Shown: in pieces, positions 17,616 to 25,121 of the stretch
Position numbering within the stretch: position 1 is the first letter of the stretch
Layout of the letters: each line of letters opens with the position of its first letter
Assembly (NCBI RefSeq): GCF_004154955.1
Contig: NZ_CP011524.1
Span: forward strand, 2,790,001-2,854,000
Length of the DNA stretch: 64,000 nucleotides
DNA from: Intestinimonas butyriciproducens
GTDB lineage: Bacteria; Bacillota; Clostridia; Oscillospirales; Oscillospiraceae
Direction of reading: 5' to 3'
Notes under the pieces: model-generated
What the model was told of the DNA's origin: nothing
The model's database searches: none
Seen by the model: only the letters and a program-made list of their open reading frames with translations
Translations under genes and position numbers: made by a program

Positions 17616-18554
17616 CTATCGATACATGCTCAGCCATATCGCGGCAATGACCGTCAGGCAGAATCCCGTCATGCCCGGATTTACCACAAGCTGTCCCCAG
17701 GTCTCTCCGTCTCCCCAACCGGCTCTGCGGGCAGCCTCGTCCAGCACGTCCCGGTTATGCAGTGTCCACTGGAAGGCACAGATCATGGACCCCAAAACCA
17801 GCAGGGAGAGGCACACATCCGCACCCTGTCCCAGCAGACGCGCGACGGGGGCCAGTCCAGTAGAGACCGCATTGACCCCGGCATGGAGCAGCATGGTGTA
17901 CCGGACGCGCCCGGTGTGGAGGTATACCCCGCCGAACACCAGCCCCACCGAAAAGGCATAGAGCATCTGGTACAGGTTCCCGTGCACCAGTGCGAAAGCC
18001 AATGCGGAGACCACCAAGGCAAACCCCTCTCCCCAGGGGCGCAGCCGGTCCATCAGCGTCCTGCGGAAGAGCAGCTCCTCTGCCGCAGGAGCCAGAACAC
18101 AGCCCAGCAGCAGATTCAGGACCACCGGCTGGTCCGCCATCTGTTCCACCGGGTTGAAGATGGGGGCGCCCCTGGCCGTCTCCAGCGCTCCCACCAGGGT
18201 TAAGGTGACCAGATTGGCCATGTAAAGCCATCCCAGGCTCACCAGCCACAGCACACCCAAGGTCTGTCCGCTCAGATCCCGCAGTTTCCCCGGCCCCTCT
18301 CCGGGCAGGGTGCGCAGGATCAGGAGTGCGGCAGGAAAGGCCGCCCCATAGCTGGCCAGGGCGGCGATCACAAAGCTCACGCCGCTGTATGCCAGCCAGG
18401 AGGGCGCCATCCGTTCCACCAGAGCCAGGACGGGATATTGTACCGCCACCTGGAGGACCATCAGTGCTGCCAGGGCCCAGCCCGCCCTGGAAAAAGCCCT
18501 CCGTGCCTGCCGGGTCTCCTCATCCCCCTGGAGAAACGCCCATATCTCTTCCAT
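17616..18554 (-). CDS. CPBP family intramembrane metalloprotease (CAAX/Abi type)
   Basis: 312 residues, about eight membrane segments. The active-site motifs are visible: EELLFRR (EExxxR), FALVHGN (FxxxH) and HAGVN (HxxxN/B). Family members are Rce1-like proteases; in Firmicutes some give immunity to bacteriocins or process membrane proteins, but no bacteriocin genes lie nearby. GGAGGGGGAGC precedes the ATG. It lies 67 bases downstream of thrS on the same strand, with a hairpin lacking a T-tract in between, so read-through from thrS is possible. Confidence 0.88.
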   Translation of the reverse strand: MEEIWAFLQGDEETRQARRAFSRAGWALAALMVLQVAVQYPVLALVERMAPSWLAYSGVSFVIAALASYGAAFPAALLILRTLPGEGPGKLRDLSGQTLGVLWLVSLGWLYMANLVTLTLVGALETARGAPIFNPVEQMADQPVVLNLLLGCVLAPAAEELLFRRTLMDRLRPWGEGFALVVSALAFALVHGNLYQMLYAFSVGLVFGGVYLHTGRVRYTMLLHAGVNAVSTGLAPVARLLGQGADVCLSLLVLGSMICAFQWTLHNRDVLDEAARRAGWGDGETWGQLVVNPGMTGFCLTVIAAIWLSMYR

Positions 18555-18576
18555 ATGCTCCCCCCTCCAGATAGTT

Positions 18577-18608
18577 TGCGGTTGGAGCGCGTTGGCGCTC
18601 CAACCGCA
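18577..18608 (-). other. Perfect hairpin downstream of thrS
   Basis: Perfect 14-bp stem (TGCGGTTGGAGCGC paired with its complement) and a 4-base loop. Neither side has a clear T-tract, so it is either a weak terminator or an mRNA 3'-end stabiliser between thrS and the protease gene. Confidence 0.6.
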
Positions 18609-18621
18609 GTACAGGCTCTGT

Positions 18622-20382
18622 TTATCGAATGGCCTTGGAATCCACTTCCTCGCGGAGCTTGGCGATAAAGTCGCCGCAACTCATGGCACCCAAGTCCTCC
18701 CCGGTACGATGACGGACGGACACGGTCTCGTTTTCCATATCCCGGTCTCCCACCACCAGCATATAGGGGATCTTTTCCATTGTGGCCTCCCGGATCTTCT
18801 TGCCGATCTTCTCGTTTCGGTGGTCCACCTCTGCCCGGAAGCCCTGGGCGTCCAACTCGGCGGCGACCCGGTCGGCATAGCCGGAGGCCCGGTCGGTGAC
18901 CGGGAGCACCTTTACTTGGACGGGATTGAGCCAAGCGGGAAAGGCGCCGGCGAAGTGCTCGGTGATGACGCCGATGAACCGCTCGATGGAGCCCAGTACC
19001 ACCCGGTGGATCATGACTGGGCGGTGCTTCTGGCCGTCCTCGCCGGTATACTCCAGCTCAAATCGCTCGGGCAGCTGGGAGTCCAGCTGGATGGTGCCGC
19101 ACTGCCAGGTCCGGCCCAGGGAGTCAGCCAGATGGAAGTCCAGCTTGGGGCCGTAGAAGGCGCCGTCGCCCTCATTGATGACGAACTCCTTGCCCATGGC
19201 AGTGATGGCGGCCTTCAGGATGTCCTGATTGCGTTCCCACTCCTCCACGGTGCCGATGTGGTCCTCGGGCATGGTGGAGAGCTCGATGGTGTAGCTCAGG
19301 CCGAAGGTGGAGTAGACCTCGTCAAAGAGGCGGACGGTCTCCTGGATCACGTCCTGCATCTGATCCCGGGTCATGAACACATGGGCGTCGTCCTGGCTGA
19401 AGCAACGTACCCGGAAGAGGCCGTGGAGAGCACCGGAGAGCTCGTGGCGGTGGACCAGACCGATCTCGCCCATCCGGAGGGGCAGTTCCTTGTAGGAGTG
19501 GGGCTCGCTGGCGTAGACCAGCATGCCGCCGGGGCAGTTCATGGGCTTGACAGCGAAGTCCACATCGTCGATGACGGTAGTATACATGTTGTTCTTATAG
19601 TGGTCCCAGTGGCCGGAGCGCTCCCACAGCTGGCGGTTGAGCATGATGGGAGTGGAGATCTCCATATAACCGTACTTCTTGTGGACCGCACGCCAATAGT
19701 CCAGCAGCGTATTGCGCAGCACCATGCCCTTGGGCAGGAAGAAGGGGAACCCGGGGCCCTCCTCCAGGAGGGTAAAGAGTCCCAGCTCTTTGCCCAGCTT
19801 GCGGTGATCCCGCTTCTTGGCCTCTTCGATGCGCTGGAGGTAAGCGTCCAGCTCATCCTTCTTGGGGAACGCGATGCCATAGATCCGCTGGAGGGTCTCC
19901 CGGTTGGAGTCGCCCCGCCAGTAGGCCGCATTGCAGGCGGTGAGCTTGATGGCGTTACCCTTGACCCGTCCGGTGGAATCCAGATGAGGTCCGGCGCACA
20001 GGTCGGTAAACTCCCCCTGCCGATAAAACGAGATATGGGCGTCGGCTGGGAGATCGTTGATAAGCTCCACCTTGTAGGGCTCACCCTTCTCCTCCATAAA
20101 CCTAAGGGCCTCCTCCCGGGGCAGCTCAAACCGCTCCAGCTTCAGCTTCTCCTTGCAAATCTTCCGCATTTCGCCCTCGATTTTTTCCATGATCTCAGGG
20201 GTAAAGGGGAAGGGCGAGTCCATATCGTAGTAAAACCCCTCGTCAATGGAAGGTCCGATGGCCAGCTTCACCTCCGGATACAGGCGCTTCACCGCCTGGG
20301 CCAGGATGTGGGAACAGGTATGCCAGTAGGTTTTCCGGTATTCCGGGTTTTCAAATGTATACTCTTTGTTTTCTTCGCTCAT
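18622..20382 (-). CDS. thrS: Threonyl-tRNA synthetase lacking the N-terminal TGS domain
   Basis: 586 residues against about 640 for typical bacterial ThrRS. The protein starts directly before the editing domain: HTCSH at residues 21-25 is the HxxxH zinc/editing motif, with CAGPHLDSTG further on. The class II catalytic core is complete (MNCPGGMLVY; RHELSGALHGLFRVRCFSQDDAHVF) and the anticodon-binding domain ends the protein. The ATG at 20382 is fixed by AAGGAGG. A longer open frame to 20478 runs back through the leader terminator and is not coding. TGS loss is known in some Firmicute ThrRS. Expression is under a T-box leader. Confidence 0.97.
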   Translation of the reverse strand: MSEENKEYTFENPEYRKTYWHTCSHILAQAVKRLYPEVKLAIGPSIDEGFYYDMDSPFPFTPEIMEKIEGEMRKICKEKLKLERFELPREEALRFMEEKGEPYKVELINDLPADAHISFYRQGEFTDLCAGPHLDSTGRVKGNAIKLTACNAAYWRGDSNRETLQRIYGIAFPKKDELDAYLQRIEEAKKRDHRKLGKELGLFTLLEEGPGFPFFLPKGMVLRNTLLDYWRAVHKKYGYMEISTPIMLNRQLWERSGHWDHYKNNMYTTVIDDVDFAVKPMNCPGGMLVYASEPHSYKELPLRMGEIGLVHRHELSGALHGLFRVRCFSQDDAHVFMTRDQMQDVIQETVRLFDEVYSTFGLSYTIELSTMPEDHIGTVEEWERNQDILKAAITAMGKEFVINEGDGAFYGPKLDFHLADSLGRTWQCGTIQLDSQLPERFELEYTGEDGQKHRPVMIHRVVLGSIERFIGVITEHFAGAFPAWLNPVQVKVLPVTDRASGYADRVAAELDAQGFRAEVDHRNEKIGKKIREATMEKIPYMLVVGDRDMENETVSVRHRTGEDLGAMSCGDFIAKLREEVDSKAIR

Positions 20383-20415
20383 GGTAATTCCTCCTTGTAT
20401 TGGGGTAGGGGCGAT

Positions 20416-20677
20416 AAAAAACGTCTCACCCCTGAATCGAATTCCAGGGGTGAGACGCAGACGGTCCCACGGTTCCACCCTGCTTGCGCCGCCCTAAAAG
20501 AGCGCCGCCGCTCGTGTCCTCTGTAACGGGAGGACCCGGCCCAGCCTACAAAACGCTTCGGTGGGCGGCTCCGGGGTGGTTTCAGTTCCATACAGACTGA
20601 CAGGCGCGCTTTCAGCCGGTGGCGCTCCCTCTCTGTGCCGCTGAGATGGACGTTGTCCCCATCATTGCCTTCATAAC
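20416..20677 (-). ncRNA. T-box leader (tRNA-Thr responsive) of thrS
   Basis: Reading leftward: a Stem I region with AGAGAG and GGCTGAAA elements around 20595-20625; a specifier ACC (Thr codon, complement of 20578-20580) in the context TGAAACCACC; the conserved T-box AGGGTGGAACCGTG (complement of 20468-20481); then a terminator hairpin with a 13-bp stem (20422-20434 with 20445-20457) and TTTTTT. Uncharged tRNA-Thr should stabilise the antiterminator formed with the T-box sequence. The specifier is my best reading of the fold, not a computed structure. Confidence 0.93.
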
Positions 20678-20683
20678 GGGGAC

Positions 20684-20712
20684 ACTATATCACCAAATCC
20701 CCCGGATGTCAA
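20684..20712 (-). promoter_or_regulatory. Promoter of thrS and its T-box leader
   Basis: Minus strand TTGACA (20707-20712), 17 bases, TATAGT (20684-20689). Confidence 0.92.
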
Positions 20713-20786
20713 GCATCTTCCGCCCCTTCCGCGCCTTCTGCGGGGACGGGCCGCCTTCCAAGCGCCGCAGCGGGCTCCCGCAGAGG

Positions 20787-20816
20787 AAAGGGCGCCGGAC
20801 AAAGCCGGCGCCCTTT
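20787..20816 (-). terminator. Terminator of the first nucleotidase/SLH gene
   Basis: Perfect 12-bp stem AAAGGGCGCCGG / CCGGCGCCCTTT with a 6-base loop, just downstream of the minus-strand gene ending at 20845. The ~75 bases between it and the thrS promoter hold nothing I recognise. Confidence 0.85.
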
Positions 20817-20844
20817 GGCGGAGCATGGAAACAGATGGATATCC

Positions 20845-23800
20845 TCAGGCAGCCGCCTCAGCGGTCACCGGGGTGGTAATGGCGGTCCGCACGGCGGCTA
20901 CCTGCTCGGCGGTGAGGCCCACGGTCCCCATGAGGTAGGTCTCAGCGGCCTGCCGGAGGTCGGCCTGCTTCATTTCCTCCTTGGTCTCGGTGCCGGTCAG
21001 GGTGCACAGGGTCTTGATGATGTTGCTGTTGGCGATGCTGTACCAGCGGTCGGAATGATGCTCTACATGGTAGTAGTTTTCATAGGAGAGCATATAGTCC
21101 TCCACGATCTCTTCCGCCTCAGCGCCGCCCAGGGCCTCCAGGAGGGCGGCGACAAAGCCGGCCCGGTCTTTGCCCTCGTTGCAGTGGATGAGATAGGGGC
21201 CCTCATTGTCGATCAGGTACACAAGGCCGGTCTTCAGCTTGGCATTGAATTCCTCAGCGGCAAAGTCCACACCCATGTCCAGGGGTGCCACATTGAGGGT
21301 GGCGTAATAGGTGCCGGCATAGCCCTCATAGGCCTCCAGGACCTCCAGGCTGTCGGCCAGGTTGAGGACCGTCTTGATCCCTGCGGCCTCGGCCAGCTTG
21401 TCGGCATAGCTGTTGCGGCCCAGCTCGGGGTTCACCGGGCTGGAGGAGCGGTAGAGGATGCCGGCGGGGATATCTCCCATGACCACGGGACGGAAATTGG
21501 CAAACACCTCATCAGAGGCGTAGTCGTCCCGCTCATTGGTACGCAGGGAGTCGATGTTGCGGATCTCGTACTCCTCCAGGTAGCCGGCTTTCTCCGCCAT
21601 AGTGAACTCCAGGTAAGAGCCCACCTCGGCGCCATAAGTACCGGAAAAGTTGCCCATGTTGATGGCCACGGTCACATAGCCGTCTCCGTCGGCGAGGATG
21701 ACCACATTCCCGTTGTCCACGTTGCTGTATGCGTCGCCGTAGGGGGCCTGCACAGTGGTGTCGCCCACAGTGACGTTCAGAATGTCGCCCAGCTCAAAAC
21801 CGGCGCCGGCAAACTGATAAGCGGGGATATTGGTGGTGACGTTGCCGTACTTGCTCACGCTGGTGACGCCGGCGCCGATGCCGCCGTTAAAGGTATTTTC
21901 CAGGAAGCCGATGCCGGCGTAGATGGCGTCGGTGAGGGCGGTATCGTCTCCGGAGAACACATTAAAGGTGTGATCACAGTTTTCAATGAAATAGGTGCGG
22001 GAGTTCTCATTCTTGGAGGCCGCCACGATCTGATCGGCGTTGTCCGGAGTCACGGTGGTGTCGGCCAGGCCGTTGATGGCCAAAATGGGGCCGGTGATCT
22101 TGGCCACCTCGGCGGCCTTATCGGTGCTCAGAGACTCCTCGAACCAACGCAGGCCCAGGGGCAGGGGATCGCGCCAGTCGAAGGTGAGCTCCACAGAGCC
22201 CTCCTTCTTGGCAGTCTCATAAGCAGCGTCGTAGTCCTCAAAGAAATTGGCCCCACTCAGACGCATGGCGCCCGCCCAAGTGATCACGGCCTTGAAGGTG
22301 TCGGGATACGCGGCGGCGGCCAGCAGAGCGTTGGTGCCGCCCTGGCTCCAGCCCATGACGGCCAGATTGTTCAGCTTCAGCTCTGCGGTCAGGTAGTCCG
22401 CGGCCGCCTTGGCGTCAATGTTGGCCGAGGTATAGCAGTAGTCGCTGTAGGACGCGGTGGAGTCGCCGTTGCCCATAAAGTCGATGCGCAGGGTGGCGAG
22501 GCCCTGGAGTGCCATCAAGGGGGCGGCTGTGGCATAGCCGTTGCCCGCCTCGTCCTTGTTGGAGCCGGTGCCGTGGAGCATGACCACCGCGGCGTAAGCG
22601 CCCTCGTCAGGCACCGTCAGCACGCCGGGAATGGTGTGGGCGGGGATGCCGTCGGTCTCGGGTACCTCGATCTCCACGTAGGTCTCGCTGTAGCCGGAGG
22701 ACAGCTTGGCGTAATTCATAAGGATGGTGGCCAGTTCGGTGCGCACGGCGGTGCCGTTGGGATCCAGCAGGTTCCCCGGCTTGCCGCCGATGATGCCCGA
22801 GCCCACGGCCACGCGCATGCCGTCTGCGGCCCAATCGGCCACATCGGCCACGTCGGTATAGGCGCTCAGGTCGCCGTCCGTCACGATCTTGCCCTCCAGC
22901 TCGGCGTAACGGGCAAAGATGGTGGCGATCTCAGCGCGGGTGATGGCGCGCTCGCCATAGAAGCCGCCGTCAGTGGGAACAACGGCAAGTCCCACTTCCT
23001 CCGCCCAGGCGGCGGCGGACGCATACCACTTGCCCTTCACATCGGCAAAGGTGGTCTCGCCCACCTCGGGCTTGCCCTGCGCGTTGTACAGCGTCTGGAA
23101 CACCGTGGCGCGGGTCACCATACCGTTGGGGGTGAACACCTTGGCCTCGGTGCTGGTGGAGCCCATGATGCCGTTTTCGATGACATAATGCACCGCCTCG
23201 GCGTACCACGCATCGGCATCCACATCCGCCCAGTCGGCGGTCTCGGGCTCCTCAGGGGTCTCGGCGGGCGTGCCGGTCACTTTGATCCGCCCCTGTCCGG
23301 CGGGGTCGGCATAGTCCTCGCTCACCACACCGCCCAGCTCATCCACGATGTAGTTGATCAACACCTGGTTGTCGATCATCACACAGTCCTTCAGCAACGG
23401 GTCGTCCTTGAACATCACGAATCCGTCGCCGCCGGACTTCAGCATATAGTTATGGGACGCCAGCGTATAGGTCTTCTCAGGGTCAATGGGCGCGCCGTTT
23501 ACCAGTACATCCTTTACCCGGCGCTCACCCTCCACCTTCACGAACTCCTTCTCGTCGTTCAGCACCACGCTGGAGGGGATGCTGGTATCGATTGTGTAGG
23601 TGAGCCCGGACACCTGCAGGAACCCTCCGTTCTCCTCAGGCATCACCCGCGCGCCCATCTCCAGCGCGTCCAGGATGTCCTGGCCCGTGGTCTCCACCAC
23701 GCACGCCTCGTTTCCGAAGGGATGCACGTTGATGATCTGCTCATAGGTGATGTCTCCGGCGGGAATGTCCGCGCGTACGCCGCCGCCGTTGACAAACGCT

Positions 23801-24933
23801 ACGTCCGCGTCCAGCATCACACGGTATGCGTCGGCGCACAGGTCGCCCAGATTGGTCTCCGCGCTCCGCACCGCGCGCTCCCCCGTAACAGTGTCCTTGG
23901 TGGTCAGCTCCACGTCGGTCTTGGCCACCACTTTTTTCAGCACTTCCGCAAATTCGTCGTTGATGCCCTTCACAAAAGCCGCCGTGGCCTCATCCTCCGC
24001 CGCGCAGTCCTTCGCCGCCACCAGCTCGCTGGTGATTTCGCCCGTCGCGGTGTCGATGACTACCTTGCCCAGGTTCTCCAGCTTCGTGCCGGTCTGGGCC
24101 ACCACCACGTCCTCACCGTCCTTGTTCTTCTCCGTCTTTTCAAAGGTGCTGTGGGAATGGCCGTCGATCAGCACGTCGATGCCGGTGGTGTTTGCGATCA
24201 CCTCCGTAGAGGTCCATGGGGAGCTCTGCTCATCGATGCCCAAGTGCCCCAACGCCACCACATAGTCCGCGCCCTCGGCCCTCGCCGCGTCCACGGCCTT
24301 CTGCACCGCGTTATACAGGTCCGCGCCCTCGTTCCCCTGGCAGAAGCTGTAGATATAGTTTCCCTCTGCATCCTGGAAGTAGGTCGGCGTCGACTTTGTG
24401 AAGGACTCAGGCGTATCGATGCCCACATAGCCCACCTTCACATCCCCATAGGTCAGCACCTTGTACCCTTCCAGTACAGGGTTCCCCTCCAGGTCCGTAA
24501 AATTGGCGCACAGGTACTCGTACTCCGCCTTCTCCTTTGCCAGGCTCAGGAAGTTTTCCATCCCGTAGTCGAACTCATGGTTTCCCGGGATGGCCAGATC
24601 GTAGCCCACCTCGTTCATGATGTCCACGATGTATGCGCCCTTGGACAGCGTCCCGATGGGGCCGCCCTGGATCGCATCGCCGGCGTCCACCAGCGTTACG
24701 TTTCCAGCGCCGTACTCGGTCTCCATCGCCGTCTTATACGCGGCCACACCCGCGTATCCCATGTTGGTGACTTCCCCTTCTTCGTTCTTCGCCTGATCGA
24801 TCCCGCAGTGCACATCGTTTGTGTGCAGGATCACGATCTTTCCGCCTTCGCTCTCTTCCGCAGCCAGCGCTGGCGCCGCCATCGTGATCACCATGGCAAA
24901 CGCCAGGAACAGCGAGAGCATCTTCTTTTTCAT
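20845..24933 (-). CDS. Giant exported multidomain protein: 5'-nucleotidase, SLH repeats, alpha/beta hydrolase, tyrosine phosphatase
   Basis: About 1362 residues. A signal peptide (MKKKMLSLFLAFAMVITMAAP) leads to a 5'-nucleotidase/metallophosphatase (~30-555: ILHTNDVH, GNHEFDYG, DGHSHS, NGGGVRAD) including its C-terminal substrate domain. Three SLH repeats follow (~568-745: WADVDADAWYAEAVHYVIE, AITRAEIATIFARYAE, GTAVRTELATILMNYA). Next is an alpha/beta hydrolase (~780-1020) with nucleophile motif GWSQGG, acid in NGLADTTV and His in NCDHTF. A beta-rich segment (~1031-1111) recalls the C-domain of SAM hydroxide adenosyltransferases. The end (~1145-1328) is a tyrosine/dual-specificity phosphatase with HCNEGKDR (C-x5-R). 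SLH repeats normally anchor proteins to the wall from a terminus; here they sit in the middle. Paralogue of the next gene. ATG at 24933 follows AAAGGTGG. Confidence 0.92.
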   Translation of the reverse strand: MKKKMLSLFLAFAMVITMAAPALAAEESEGGKIVILHTNDVHCGIDQAKNEEGEVTNMGYAGVAAYKTAMETEYGAGNVTLVDAGDAIQGGPIGTLSKGAYIVDIMNEVGYDLAIPGNHEFDYGMENFLSLAKEKAEYEYLCANFTDLEGNPVLEGYKVLTYGDVKVGYVGIDTPESFTKSTPTYFQDAEGNYIYSFCQGNEGADLYNAVQKAVDAARAEGADYVVALGHLGIDEQSSPWTSTEVIANTTGIDVLIDGHSHSTFEKTEKNKDGEDVVVAQTGTKLENLGKVVIDTATGEITSELVAAKDCAAEDEATAAFVKGINDEFAEVLKKVVAKTDVELTTKDTVTGERAVRSAETNLGDLCADAYRVMLDADVAFVNGGGVRADIPAGDITYEQIINVHPFGNEACVVETTGQDILDALEMGARVMPEENGGFLQVSGLTYTIDTSIPSSVVLNDEKEFVKVEGERRVKDVLVNGAPIDPEKTYTLASHNYMLKSGGDGFVMFKDDPLLKDCVMIDNQVLINYIVDELGGVVSEDYADPAGQGRIKVTGTPAETPEEPETADWADVDADAWYAEAVHYVIENGIMGSTSTEAKVFTPNGMVTRATVFQTLYNAQGKPEVGETTFADVKGKWYASAAAWAEEVGLAVVPTDGGFYGERAITRAEIATIFARYAELEGKIVTDGDLSAYTDVADVADWAADGMRVAVGSGIIGGKPGNLLDPNGTAVRTELATILMNYAKLSSGYSETYVEIEVPETDGIPAHTIPGVLTVPDEGAYAAVVMLHGTGSNKDEAGNGYATAAPLMALQGLATLRIDFMGNGDSTASYSDYCYTSANIDAKAAADYLTAELKLNNLAVMGWSQGGTNALLAAAAYPDTFKAVITWAGAMRLSGANFFEDYDAAYETAKKEGSVELTFDWRDPLPLGLRWFEESLSTDKAAEVAKITGPILAINGLADTTVTPDNADQIVAASKNENSRTYFIENCDHTFNVFSGDDTALTDAIYAGIGFLENTFNGGIGAGVTSVSKYGNVTTNIPAYQFAGAGFELGDILNVTVGDTTVQAPYGDAYSNVDNGNVVILADGDGYVTVAINMGNFSGTYGAEVGSYLEFTMAEKAGYLEEYEIRNIDSLRTNERDDYASDEVFANFRPVVMGDIPAGILYRSSSPVNPELGRNSYADKLAEAAGIKTVLNLADSLEVLEAYEGYAGTYYATLNVAPLDMGVDFAAEEFNAKLKTGLVYLIDNEGPYLIHCNEGKDRAGFVAALLEALGGAEAEEIVEDYMLSYENYYHVEHHSDRWYSIANSNIIKTLCTLTGTETKEEMKQADLRQAAETYLMGTVGLTAEQVAAVRTAITTPVTAEAAA

Positions 24934-25000
24934 TGACCTGTTTCCACCTTTCTTTTCCACGTCTTACATACCATTTACCTGCATGGTACGGATATTTATA

Positions 25001-25029
25001 ATAGTAACAAAACGGTGACAAGAATACAA
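25001..25029 (-). promoter_or_regulatory. Promoter of the first nucleotidase/SLH gene
   Basis: Minus strand TTGTAT (25024-25029), 17 bases, TACTAT (25001-25006). The same two hexamers at the same spacing occur in front of the paralogue at 28828-28856, and the following leader is also alike. Confidence 0.7.
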
Positions 25030-25068
25030 GCACCGACCGCAGATTATTTTCGATCTCCAGGCTCAGAA

Positions 25069-25102
25069 AAGGGGTCCGGAGCCAGTCGGCTCCGGACCCC
25101 TT
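25069..25102 (-). terminator. Terminator of the second nucleotidase/SLH gene
   Basis: Perfect 15-bp stem (25069-25083 with 25088-25102; core GGGGTCCGGAGCC) and a 4-base loop, followed on the minus strand by TT after the CCCCTT arm. Confidence 0.9.
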
Positions 25103-25121
25103 GGGTCGGCTGTATGTCCTG

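Noticed and set aside
20815-24936. 1373-codon open frame antisense to the first giant nucleotidase/SLH gene
   Set aside because: Shadow frame with no signal peptide or domain. The same occurs over the second giant gene (25101-28985), so it follows from shared codon bias.
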